Assembly (NCBI GenBank): GCA_949935685.1
Contig: CATLGN010000086.1
Span: forward strand, 1 to 6,839
Length of the DNA: 6,839 nucleotides
Direction: 5' to 3'
From: an uncultured Lachnospiraceae bacterium
Lineage (GTDB): Bacteria; Bacillota; Clostridia; Lachnospirales; Lachnospiraceae
The notes beneath the pieces were generated by a model. It was not told the origin of the DNA. It saw only the letters and a list, made by a program, of their open reading frames with translations, and ran no database searches. Made by a program: the position numbers and the translations under genes. Positions 1-5,578 of this stretch are shown piece by piece; positions within the stretch are counted from its first letter, which is position 1, and each line of letters starts with the position of its first letter.

Positions 1-522
1 CGCCAGTGTGGCAGTCACTTCATAAACTGCCCCGTCGGCCAGATGAAAAGAAACCGTCTTATTGATAACTTCCACATATTCGAGCCCTACAAAAGACACC
101 CAGATGACGCCTTCCCGGTTTTTCAATACAATCCCCTGTCCGTCTTCCGTAAAAATCTCATTTCGCACTCTGTCCAGCAGCCCGAAAAGAACCTCGGCGT
201 CTGTGGGCTTAAGCAGGTAATGATAAGCCCCTACACTGTAACTTTCTACGGCAAATTCCGGTGACGAGGAGATAAAGATAAGCCTGACATTTTTATCCAG
301 TTCCCGCAGTTCGCGCGCGGCCTCGATCCCGCTTATTCCCGGCATAAGTACATCCAGTAAGACAAGATCATATGCTCCGCCCTTCATTTCGCACAGAAAA
401 TCCGTGCTGTTATGGAACGTGCGGCAGTCGCAGTTGATCCCGCGGCTCATCTGATATTCCGCAAGTAAGCCTGAAAGACGGGCAAGTTCCTGCCGGTCAT
501 CATCACAAATCGCTATTCGCAC
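1..522 (-). CDS. LytTR-family response regulator, C-terminal part cut by window edge
   Basis: DNA-binding response regulator of the AgrA/LytR type. Reading leftward from a GTG at 520-522, 174 residues are visible. Residues 1-120 form a receiver domain: the acidic cluster CDDD at 6-9, the phospho-acceptor Asp57 in LVLLDVLMPG, the Ser85/Ser86 switch position and Lys105 in LLKP. From about residue 131 a LytTR DNA-binding domain begins (IVLKNREGVIWVSF, then YVEVINKTVSFHL), and it runs off the window after roughly 44 residues. Family members are usually 230-250 residues, so about 60-70 are missing. The GTG start is chosen because GGGAGG lies 8 bases upstream and no in-frame ATG precedes the receiver fold. 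A histidine kinase partner would be expected nearby but is not in the window. It has its own candidate promoter at 556-585. Family assignment is firm; target genes are not shown, although the paired boxes upstream of the two secreted-protein genes are plausible sites. Confidence 0.94.
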   Translation of the reverse strand, partial: MRIAICDDDRQELARLSGLLAEYQMSRGINCDCRTFHNSTDFLCEMKGGAYDLVLLDVLMPGISGIEAARELRELDKNVRLIFISSSPEFAVESYSVGAYHYLLKPTDAEVLFGLLDRVRNEIFTEDGQGIVLKNREGVIWVSFVGLEYVEVINKTVSFHLADGAVYEVTATLA

Positions 523-555
523 GATGCAAACCTCCCGGTGCAAATCTTTCCATCT

Positions 556-585
556 ATGATACCATACCCCGGCCCGTGGCCGCAA
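556..585 (-). promoter_or_regulatory. candidate promoter of the LytTR regulator
   Basis: On the minus strand TTGCGG (580-585) and TATCAT (556-561) are 18 bases apart, upstream of the GTG at 522. Each hexamer matches sigma-A consensus at 4 or 5 positions. CCCCGG (567-572, in the spacer) and CCGGGG (599-604) form an inverted repeat around the -35, a possible operator arrangement. Prediction only. Confidence 0.42.
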
Positions 586-619
586 ACAGATTTAACCGCC
601 GGGGCAACGACTTTTTCTT

Positions 620-639
620 AATAACTGATAGCCAATAAC
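620..639 (-). repeat. 20-bp GTTATT-type repeat element, copy 1
   Basis: On the minus strand this reads GTTATTGGCTATCAGTTATT, with GTTATT repeated at a 14-bp period. A related 20-mer (16 of 20 positions identical) lies in opposite orientation at 1449-1468, so the two flank the lipoprotein gene. Function is unknown; it is too AU-rich and poorly paired to be a convincing terminator. Confidence 0.45.
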
Positions 640-672
640 CATATTATTGTTTCATACTGCCGCTACACGATA

Positions 673-1419
673 CTAACCGATTGCATTCGCAACAACATCC
701 AATACTTTGACAATTTCAATCATAGCGTCATTCAACTGCACTGCCTCTGTCTCTGTCAGGCTGTCCTGAGATATTTCTCCCATCTTCCCGATAATTTCAT
801 ACACCTGATTCAAAGCGTCTTCCACCTCCGGATCCGCTTCGACTTCATCGCTGTTGTATGCCTCTGCCACCGTATCGTAGATCTGCGTCATCGTTTCATA
901 ATTTTCCTGCAGAATGGCAAACGTTTCATCCGATACCATTTCGCCGTCTGCCCCTTCCGCAGGTTCCATTCCGTCTACAACAGAAGAAAGCACATCCAAA
1001 ACTTCGCCCATAATATCATTCAGGGCAACCGCATCCTCTTCCGTAATCGAATCCTGTGTGATTTCTCCCATCTGATTGATTACGTCGGCTGCCGCATTCA
1101 TTGCCTCTTCAATATCTTCATCTGCTGCAATTTCATCCATACTGTATAGATCTTTTACCTGATTATACGCATCGGTCATCAACGCATAATTATCCTGTAA
1201 CATTTCAAACGTTTCATCCGACACCATCTCGCCGTCTGCCGCGTCGGCTTCCTCTGCCTCCGGCGCTTCCGCTTCCGTCCCGGCTTTTGTTTCCTCCACC
1301 GGCGCCGGAGCCGGCGCTGCTGCAGGAGCCGGCGTTTCCTTGCTGCCTCCGCATGCTGTCAATACCATTGCTGCCATTGCAACAGCCACCAAAACCGATA
1401 TAAATTTTCTGTTTTTCAT
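673..1419 (-). CDS. secreted lipoprotein with two tandem acidic helical repeats, function unknown
   Basis: A 248-residue exported lipoprotein. A basic start (MKNRK) and a hydrophobic stretch at 6-22 lead to the lipobox LTAC, with lipidated Cys23 followed by GGS. Residues 29-61 are a low-complexity Pro/Ala/Glu linker that probably spans the wall. Residues 62-157 and 158-248 are tandem copies of one unit; each opens with DGEMVSDETF and contains a conserved MGEI..QDS..T..AV.LND core. About half the residues are identical between copies (46 of 90 in my ungapped hand alignment). The unit looks wholly helical and very acidic, with no catalytic motif that I recognise. The start has GGAG 6 bases upstream. 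The gene lies 80 bases downstream of the C11 peptidase with no clear terminator between, so read-through is possible; a TATAAT at 1473-1478 without a good -35 may give it separate expression. The lipoprotein call is firm; the function is unknown. Confidence 0.9.
   Translation of the reverse strand: MKNRKFISVLVAVAMAAMVLTACGGSKETPAPAAAPAPAPVEETKAGTEAEAPEAEEADAADGEMVSDETFEMLQDNYALMTDAYNQVKDLYSMDEIAADEDIEEAMNAAADVINQMGEITQDSITEEDAVALNDIMGEVLDVLSSVVDGMEPAEGADGEMVSDETFAILQENYETMTQIYDTVAEAYNSDEVEADPEVEDALNQVYEIIGKMGEISQDSLTETEAVQLNDAMIEIVKVLDVVANAIG
676..1236 (-). repeat. in-frame tandem duplication within the lipoprotein gene
   Basis: Two copies with a 288-bp (96-codon) period: 949-1236 encodes residues 62-157 and 676-948 encodes residues 158-248. 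Similarity is visible in the DNA as well: ACGTTTCATCCG occurs at 921-932 and 1209-1220 on the plus strand, followed in both by a nearly identical stretch ending GCCGTCTGCC. The copies have diverged elsewhere, so the duplication is not very recent. Confidence 0.85.
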
Positions 1420-1448
1420 ACATTTCTCCCTTTCTTTCTTATGTTATA

Positions 1449-1468
1449 GTTATCAGCTCTCAGTTATC
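1449..1468 (+). repeat. 20-bp GTTATT-type repeat element, copy 2
   Basis: Plus strand GTTATCAGCTCTCAGTTATC, with GTTATC repeated at a 14-bp period. It matches the minus-strand element at 620-639 at 16 of 20 positions and sits in the 80-base gap upstream of the lipoprotein gene, next to the TATAAT at 1473-1478. It could be a dispersed intergenic repeat or a protein-binding site. Confidence 0.45.
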
Positions 1469-1499
1469 CATTATTATATCTGCAGTCTTTTGCCTGCCG

Positions 1500-3557
1500 T
1501 CACTCCGCAAAGGTGAGAAGTACGGGCTCCACATAATATGTATTGTTATAAATGTCAGTGATGCAATAATAAAGCAGATAATCGCCCGCTCCGGACGGTT
1601 CGTAAGCAACCGACGCAGAGCTGTCATATAAAAATGCATCTCCCAGATAATAGGCGTCGTCATATTCCCCGTCATACGTATAATAGTCGCACAGAAATTG
1701 TATTTCGTCGCCATCCTTCACAGGAAGCAGCCCCTTCATGCTCATCCCATTGTCATAAAACCGGACTGCCCCCGTAATGATGCCCCTGCCTTCTTCGTCC
1801 CACAAAACGACAAGGTTCACATATTCCCCATTCAGCTCGCAGGGAATATATCCTTCCACATATTCGTCGGTAACAGAGACATACAGCGGCGCAGTCTGAT
1901 CTTCCAATGTGAACCAAAGCCCGTCATAATCAACCATCAGGGCACCGTCGTCATCCACATCAAAATAATTATCCGTTCCCAGATCGATATAGCCTTCACC
2001 GTCATCGTAAAAAAGCTGCATTTCGATACTGTTGATAATCTCCCAGTCCTCATCAGAAAGCGCAAGGGCAAAAAAATCCCCCCGATCGTCAACGGTCAAT
2101 ACCTCATCACCGTATGTATCCTCCTCATAGCTGTCCGCATACCCACTCACATAATCCTCATCGAACCAGCTATAACCGGACCAGTCGCTGAAATCCGGCA
2201 TCGTATCCGATTCCTCTCCATCGCTTAACGCATCAATGGGCGTATTGGAACCGATATAGCTTTGCCCGCCCACAACGATGTTTGCAAAAGCTCTGATAAA
2301 TTCGATATATTCTCCCGCAAGGCCAATATCCCCATAAATCTCCAGCATATTGTCAAAAGCGTATATATCGTTGTATGGAAGATATACCATCAGTCCATTC
2401 GCATGCAGGACATTGGCCGAATTGGCAGAATACACAACCGCCCGCTCCACGGCATCAATCAATCCCTCCGAACCGTCAATATCACAATTTTCCGCAAAAT
2501 GCATAAGATCAATGGTGTCATAGCTGTCATCTCCAAAGGCCTTTGTATCGCCGACCGACCGGAAGACAACCCGGAAGTCATTTCCGTCAAGCTGTTCTTT
2601 CGCATTGGCCGAAAATGCGCATAATGAACTGTATACACGCCCCATTTCCGTCAGATCGATCATACTGAGCGTACATTCGTCGTCCGGATTTTCCTCTCCG
2701 CATACCCGTACAAAGTCGTCAACGATCATTTTCCCGATTTCTTCTGTCGGAACCGAAGCGTCTTCACAGATCATAGTAATCCAATTCGTATAAAACCATC
2801 CAAGCCCGGGTTCGACTTCCTCCGAACCTATCATATAGTCCGCATGATGATCGGCCATACACGCGGTCTCAACCGTCGCCATAAGACAGGCATCGAAACC
2901 GATAAAGTCAAACTTCACGCCGGCTTCTTCCAGCGCGCGGTCAATCTCATTGATCTGCATGGAATCGCCGCCGAAAATCTCATCACTGCCATATCCATAG
3001 AGCGCGCCGCCGCCGTGATCCCATAAAATCAACGCATTTCTGTTGGCGGGATAATGTTCGCCGCAGTAGCTCACAAACGCAGAAAGCGTCTCGGGATCGG
3101 TCATCGGGTTTGCCCCCATATCCTCCTCAACACAGACAATGCCCTCATGCACAACCTGCCAAATCTGATTTGTCCCGGAACTGATCACACTGTTCTGCCA
3201 AACATTTGTTCCACCGGTATACAGGAGAATATCCACATTGTCGTTAATATCCGCTTCACACATTTCAAGAATGTCCGCCGTCGCCGCCCCGAAGTTTGAT
3301 TCGAGGTCTGTCCCACACATATAAACCATAATGGTAAATTTATCGTCACTGCCTTTGATTTCGGTCCACTTCGGGCGTTTTTCCGATACAGCGCCGCCCT
3401 GTCCGTTCTCCTCATACGACGATGCCGCTTCATCCTCCGCATAAGCGGGCGGCGTATCTTCCTCAGCGCTGCAGCCGTACAGCCAGCCGGACAAAAGAAC
3501 TATAATAAAACCCAAACCCCACACGTGGCGAAACAATTTTCTCCCTTTATGCTGCAC
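1500..3557 (-). CDS. clostripain-like C11 family cysteine peptidase, lipoprotein
   Basis: A 685-residue surface peptidase. An N-terminal hydrophobic segment (about 11-27) ends in LYGC, giving lipidated Cys29; an acidic linker follows to about residue 65. The C11 domain spans about 73-430: the first strand is FTIMVYMCGTDLES, catalytic His181 lies in ILWDHGGG, nucleophile Cys224 in GFDACLMATVE, then GSEEVEPGLGW (244-254) and the late motif NGLMVYLP (387-394). The His/Cys pair is intact, so activity is expected. C11 enzymes cut after Arg or Lys and are often self-processed; specificity here is inferred from family. Residues about 440-685 are a Tyr/Asp/Glu-rich, probably beta-rich extension that I cannot assign. 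The GTG start at 3557 has GGAGG 8 bases upstream; a TTG seven codons later, after GGGAG, is a weaker alternative. The promoter region shares boxes with that of the LysM gene. The lipoprotein gene follows 80 bases downstream. Confidence 0.96.
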   Translation of the reverse strand: MQHKGRKLFRHVWGLGFIIVLLSGWLYGCSAEEDTPPAYAEDEAASSYEENGQGGAVSEKRPKWTEIKGSDDKFTIMVYMCGTDLESNFGAATADILEMCEADINDNVDILLYTGGTNVWQNSVISSGTNQIWQVVHEGIVCVEEDMGANPMTDPETLSAFVSYCGEHYPANRNALILWDHGGGALYGYGSDEIFGGDSMQINEIDRALEEAGVKFDFIGFDACLMATVETACMADHHADYMIGSEEVEPGLGWFYTNWITMICEDASVPTEEIGKMIVDDFVRVCGEENPDDECTLSMIDLTEMGRVYSSLCAFSANAKEQLDGNDFRVVFRSVGDTKAFGDDSYDTIDLMHFAENCDIDGSEGLIDAVERAVVYSANSANVLHANGLMVYLPYNDIYAFDNMLEIYGDIGLAGEYIEFIRAFANIVVGGQSYIGSNTPIDALSDGEESDTMPDFSDWSGYSWFDEDYVSGYADSYEEDTYGDEVLTVDDRGDFFALALSDEDWEIINSIEMQLFYDDGEGYIDLGTDNYFDVDDDGALMVDYDGLWFTLEDQTAPLYVSVTDEYVEGYIPCELNGEYVNLVVLWDEEGRGIITGAVRFYDNGMSMKGLLPVKDGDEIQFLCDYYTYDGEYDDAYYLGDAFLYDSSASVAYEPSGAGDYLLYYCITDIYNNTYYVEPVLLTFAE

Positions 3558-3618
3558 AGCCCTGCCCTCCGTCTTTGTATCATTTCGTTATTTTCAGCAC
3601 GTCAGTTGTTACCGGAAC

Positions 3619-3688
3619 AGTGTACCGTAACCGTTTCTAAAAATGGAGGATCTGTCATGAAACGCCCCGGAAGCGCACCGAATCGACA
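3619..3688 (-). promoter_or_regulatory. promoter of the C11 peptidase gene with paired activator-like boxes
   Basis: Minus-strand -10 TACACT (3619-3624); the hexamer 17 bases upstream (TCCATT) is a poor -35. Farther upstream lie two similar boxes, GGCGTTT (3660-3666) and GTCGATT (3681-3687), with a 21-bp period. The whole stretch aligns without gaps to 4709-4778, upstream of the LysM gene: about 41 of 70 positions match, and 23 of 32 match in the box region. Box spacing and a weak -35 suggest activator dependence. The expected transcript start is near 3612, giving a leader of about 55 bases. Experimental status unknown. Confidence 0.55.
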
Positions 3689-3749
3689 ACAGCCCCGGCA
3701 AAGATACGTTTTCCGGTTTCCGCCGCAAAATATCTGATCACCGCATCAT

Positions 3750-3792
3750 AAAAGGCAGGGGGGGGTAAAGCAAAACCCCATCCCTGCCTTTT
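3750..3792 (-). terminator. strong intrinsic terminator downstream of the LysM gene, two-way
   Basis: AAAAGGCAGGG (3750-3760) pairs perfectly with CCCTGCCTTTT (3782-3792), and an inner GGGG/CCCC pairing extends the stem. Short A and T runs flank it, so it can act on both strands. It lies about 60 bases past the LysM stop on the minus strand and isolates that gene from the C11 peptidase gene. The run of eight G residues (3758-3765) is part of the stem. Confidence 0.85.
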
Positions 3793-3853
3793 ATCAATAT
3801 ATTTTCAATACGTTACAAACGCTGTTATCGTTCCGTCGCAGCACGATTCCCGT

Positions 3854-4660
3854 CTATGCGAGATGCCTGTAGTTCTCAACCGCGATCTTGATGGTCGCCA
3901 GCACATCTTCTTTCGCCGCGGCCGTAATCGTCGCGCTTCCCAGATCACCCATAGAAAGCGCAAGCGTGCTGTCATTCACTTCCGCAACCCCAAAGGTTAA
4001 AGCCAAACCTGTCGTCTCGTCCGTAATCGTAGCCGTGTCATCCGTATAAGTGATCGGACCCGCGAAGCTTACTGCCGTCATATCACTGTTATCACCAAAT
4101 ATTATGATGGCATAATCGTTCGCAGCGTCGAGCGCCATCACAACCGGTGCGCCTGACCCATCATTTCCGATAAATCCGCCGTCAACCCAGGAAGCGATCG
4201 CATTGTAATCCAATGTATATTCCTGTGCCTCTGCCGGCGCAGACGGAGCCGATGTTTCCGGTGCGGGTGCAGGCGTTGCCGGCGCTGGCGTCTCCGGCGC
4301 TGGCACAGGTGTCGCTGCTTCCGATACAGGCGTTGTCTCTGGCGCGGGCACAGGCGCTGCCGGCGCAGGTGTTACCGGTGCCGCCGCACTGCTGCCGTTC
4401 GCCGCAGGAATAGCAAGCACCTGCCCTTTATAGATAATATAATCATCCTTAACCGTCCCGGCATTCGCCTTATAGATCTCTCTCCATAACGTTTCCTTAC
4501 CATATACTTTCTTCGCTATCTTGCTGAGATTGTCTCCCCGCTCAACCGTATAAGTTCCCTGTGTCTCCGCGGCCCTGACAAGCGACGCCGGCGCCGTCAT
4601 AACCGCAAAAGCCAGCACGCCAACTGCCAGTAAATATTTTTTCAGATTTTTTACTTTCAT
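3854..4660 (-). CDS. secreted LysM-domain protein with Pro/Ala-rich linker and unassigned C-terminal domain
   Basis: A 268-residue exported protein expected to bind peptidoglycan. Residues 1-30 are a signal peptide (basic MKVKNLKK, hydrophobic core, probable cut after LVRA). Residues 36-85 are one LysM domain: YTVERGDNLSKIAKKVYG, then LWREIYKANAG and IYKGQVLAIP. Residues 89-146 form a Pro/Ala/Thr linker with PAPET three times (105, 120 and 132), probably the wall-spanning part. Residues 147-268 form a mixed domain (YNAIASWVDGGFIG, then DYAIIIFGDN) that I do not recognise; it may be a small beta-barrel ligand-binding fold. The ATG at 4660 is preferred because AGGAGG lies 8 bases upstream and it places the signal peptide at the N-terminus. 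The frame stays open upstream to a GTG at 5020 (388 residues in all), but that would bury the signal peptide. The gene is monocistronic between the promoter at 4709 and the terminator at 3750. Confidence 0.93.
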   Translation of the reverse strand: MKVKNLKKYLLAVGVLAFAVMTAPASLVRAAETQGTYTVERGDNLSKIAKKVYGKETLWREIYKANAGTVKDDYIIYKGQVLAIPAANGSSAAAPVTPAPAAPVPAPETTPVSEAATPVPAPETPAPATPAPAPETSAPSAPAEAQEYTLDYNAIASWVDGGFIGNDGSGAPVVMALDAANDYAIIIFGDNSDMTAVSFAGPITYTDDTATITDETTGLALTFGVAEVNDSTLALSMGDLGSATITAAAKEDVLATIKIAVENYRHLA

Positions 4661-4708
4661 CCTCAAGTCCTCCTGAACGCATTTTAGGTTTCCATATTGT
4701 TGTAATGT

Positions 4709-4778
4709 AGTATACAATACTTTGGCATCAAAACAGAGGTTTCTGTATGAATCGACCGAAAACTGCATCCAATCGACA
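4709..4778 (-). promoter_or_regulatory. promoter of the LysM gene with paired activator-like boxes
   Basis: Minus-strand -10 TATACT (4709-4714; 5 of 6 consensus). The hexamer 17 bases upstream (TCTGTT) is a poor -35. Two identical boxes GTCGATT lie at 4750-4756 and 4771-4777, exactly 21 bp apart, centred near -51 and -72 from the expected start at about 4702. Spacing from box to -10 is the same as in the C11 promoter (3619-3688). The leader would be about 42 bases. Confidence 0.58.
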
Positions 4779-4947
4779 GTCTTGCTCTGTCCCGGTTCCG
4801 CAGGTTCCTGCGCCCGGTAACATACGATTCCGCCGCCTGGATGGGAGCAGCACACATAACGAAGTCCTTCTTTCTGTATCCTGCATCCTTTTAACCCCCT
4901 CCAGTGCAGTTCCTTTTCCAATGCCCTGACACGGGCGACTTTCTCTT

Positions 4948-4963
4948 GCCGGAGATCTCCGGC
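4948..4963. promoter_or_regulatory. 16-bp perfect palindrome, candidate operator
   Basis: GCCGGAGATCTCCGGC is a perfect inverted repeat with no loop. It ends 2 bases before the -35 of the HTH gene promoter (4966-4971). Position and symmetry fit a dimeric repressor or activator site, possibly for the HTH protein itself. It also lies inside the doubtful upstream reading frame of the LysM gene, so chance cannot be excluded. Confidence 0.45.
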
Positions 4964-4965
4964 TC

Positions 4966-4994
4966 TTGTGAATTTCTCAGATATTTGATATGAT
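4966..4994 (+). promoter_or_regulatory. promoter of the HTH regulator gene
   Basis: TTGTGA (4966-4971) and TATGAT (4989-4994) are separated by 17 bases, matching sigma-A consensus at 4 and 5 positions. The expected start is near 5001, leaving a leader of about 90 bases to the ATG at 5094. It lies between the palindrome at 4948-4963 and the inverted repeat at 4998-5012. Confidence 0.55.
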
Positions 4995-4997
4995 GGG

Positions 4998-5012
4998 AGC
5001 GAAATAATCGCT
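4998..5012. repeat. short inverted repeat at the predicted HTH transcript start
   Basis: AGCGA (4998-5002) and TCGCT (5008-5012) flank a 5-base AATAA centre, directly over the expected start site of the HTH gene. XRE-family proteins often bind such short inverted repeats in their own promoter, so this is a candidate autorepression site. Five-base arms are short, so confidence is low. Confidence 0.35.
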
Positions 5013-5020
5013 GTAATCAC

Positions 5021-5049
5021 ATTTTATCTCCTTTGTAGAAGAATGTCAA
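5021..5049 (-). promoter_or_regulatory. near-consensus divergent promoter facing the LysM gene
   Basis: Minus-strand TTGACA (5044-5049, full match) and TAAAAT (5021-5026, 5 of 6) are 17 bases apart, the best sigma-A match in the window. Transcription would start near 5014, just past the GTG at 5020, so that GTG and its AAAGGAG (which lies in the spacer) would not be in this transcript. It would give the LysM gene a second, ~350-base leader or an unrecognised small transcript. A TATAAT at 5052-5057 farther upstream lacks a good -35. Confidence 0.5.
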
Positions 5050-5093
5050 TAATTATATCCGATTCAGGAGAATATTTTCACCGGGAGGACATA

Positions 5094-5516
5094 ATGCAAT
5101 CGGCAAATATCATCGGAACACGGATTAAAAACAGAAGAAAAGCTCTGGGACTGACACAGCTTGACATCAAAGCCGCCACCGGTATTTCTTCGGGAAATAT
5201 CAGCGAAATCGAAAATGGCAACCGTCTCCCGGCGGCATCAACGCTTGTGCATCTTGCACGTACCCTCGAATGTACCATCGACTGGATACTGACCGGTGAT
5301 GTCTCCGTTCCCGCCACGCCGCGCGATGTATTCTCCGATTGCGAAGATTCTGCAGAGCGGACGCTCTTGCAGGGATTCCGTCAGTTATCGGAAGAAGACC
5401 GCGAAGAGCTTTTGGCTATTGTGCAGATCAAACTGCAAAAATCCAAAAAAAGAGAACCTGCTTCTCTCAAATCATCCCCTTCGCCAGACGCCGTGGACAA
5501 TAATCTGGCCGGATAA
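5094..5516 (+). CDS. XRE/Cro-type HTH transcriptional regulator
   Basis: A 140-residue cytoplasmic DNA-binding protein. Residues 7-66 are a Cro/C1-type helix-turn-helix: IGTRIKNRRKALGLTQ, then the HTH pair around 21-40 (LDIKAATGIS, SGNISEIENG), then LPAASTLVHLARTL and the closing helix IDWILTGD. The C-terminal half carries a helical segment LLQGFRQLSEEDREELLAIV (about 92-111), common in repressor-like clostridial XRE proteins and probably used for dimerisation, then a basic KSKKRE patch and a loose tail. The ATG at 5094 is chosen because GGGAGG lies 5 bases upstream; an in-frame ATG at 5043 would add 17 residues unlike the family start. It is transcribed divergently from the LysM gene. No integrase or phage genes lie nearby, so it is more likely a chromosomal regulator. 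Target genes are unknown; its own promoter is the obvious candidate. Confidence 0.94.
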   Translation: MQSANIIGTRIKNRRKALGLTQLDIKAATGISSGNISEIENGNRLPAASTLVHLARTLECTIDWILTGDVSVPATPRDVFSDCEDSAERTLLQGFRQLSEEDREELLAIVQIKLQKSKKREPASLKSSPSPDAVDNNLAG

Positions 5517-5578
5517 ACGGTATGTATAAAATTTCCATTGCGGTATATACTAACCGAAAAAAGGAAAGGTGAATACAA

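Larger units (their letters stand above)
4661..5020 (-). other. LysM upstream region: open in several frames, no confident gene
   Basis: This stretch holds the LysM promoter and no gene I can defend. The LysM frame is open for 120 codons upstream to a GTG at 5020 with AAAGGAG 7 bases before it, and the translated piece looks somewhat protein-like (for example LRYVCCSHPGGGIVCYR). Two other minus-strand ATG frames of about 52 and 57 codons overlap it, also with Shine-Dalgarno-like sequences, and a 60-codon plus-strand frame (4747-4929) covers part of it. None resembles a family I know. It may be a long leader, a decayed gene or an N-terminal extension. Confidence 0.4.

Noticed and set aside
567..615. 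CCCCGG/CCGGGG inverted repeat followed by a T run as a plus-strand terminator
   Set aside because: The loop is 26 bases and no plus-strand gene lies upstream; it overlaps the regulator's promoter, so a terminator role makes little sense.
3657..3737. 26-codon plus-strand frame with a GGAGG 7 bases upstream, resembling the start of a frame at 4747 (MKRPGSAPNRQ versus MNRPKTASNRQ)
   Set aside because: The resemblance follows from the DNA similarity of the two minus-strand promoters. Beyond the boxes the alignment needs gaps that break the frame, and the ATG lies inside the proximal box, so shared regulatory DNA explains it better than a peptide family.
3758..3765. Run of eight G residues as a phase-variation tract
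   Set aside because: It lies in the stem of the terminator downstream of the LysM gene, not in a gene or promoter spacer.
4223..4396. Repetitive GC-rich stretch as a possible tandem-repeat locus or CRISPR-like array
   Set aside because: It encodes the Pro/Ala/Thr linker of the LysM protein; the repeats are irregular codon-level repeats with no spacers.
4747..4929. 60-codon plus-strand frame
   Set aside because: It begins within the LysM promoter boxes, resembles no known protein, and is one of several overlapping open frames in a stop-poor region.
5043..5093. Upstream ATG at 5043 as start of the HTH gene
   Set aside because: It lacks a good ribosome binding site and adds 17 residues outside the HTH fold; the ATG at 5094 follows GGGAGG directly.
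5518..5546. Direct repeat CGGTAT (5518-5523 and 5541-5546) upstream of the [2Fe-2S] gene as an operator
   Set aside because: Only six bases, AT-rich surroundings and no symmetry; not distinguishable from chance.
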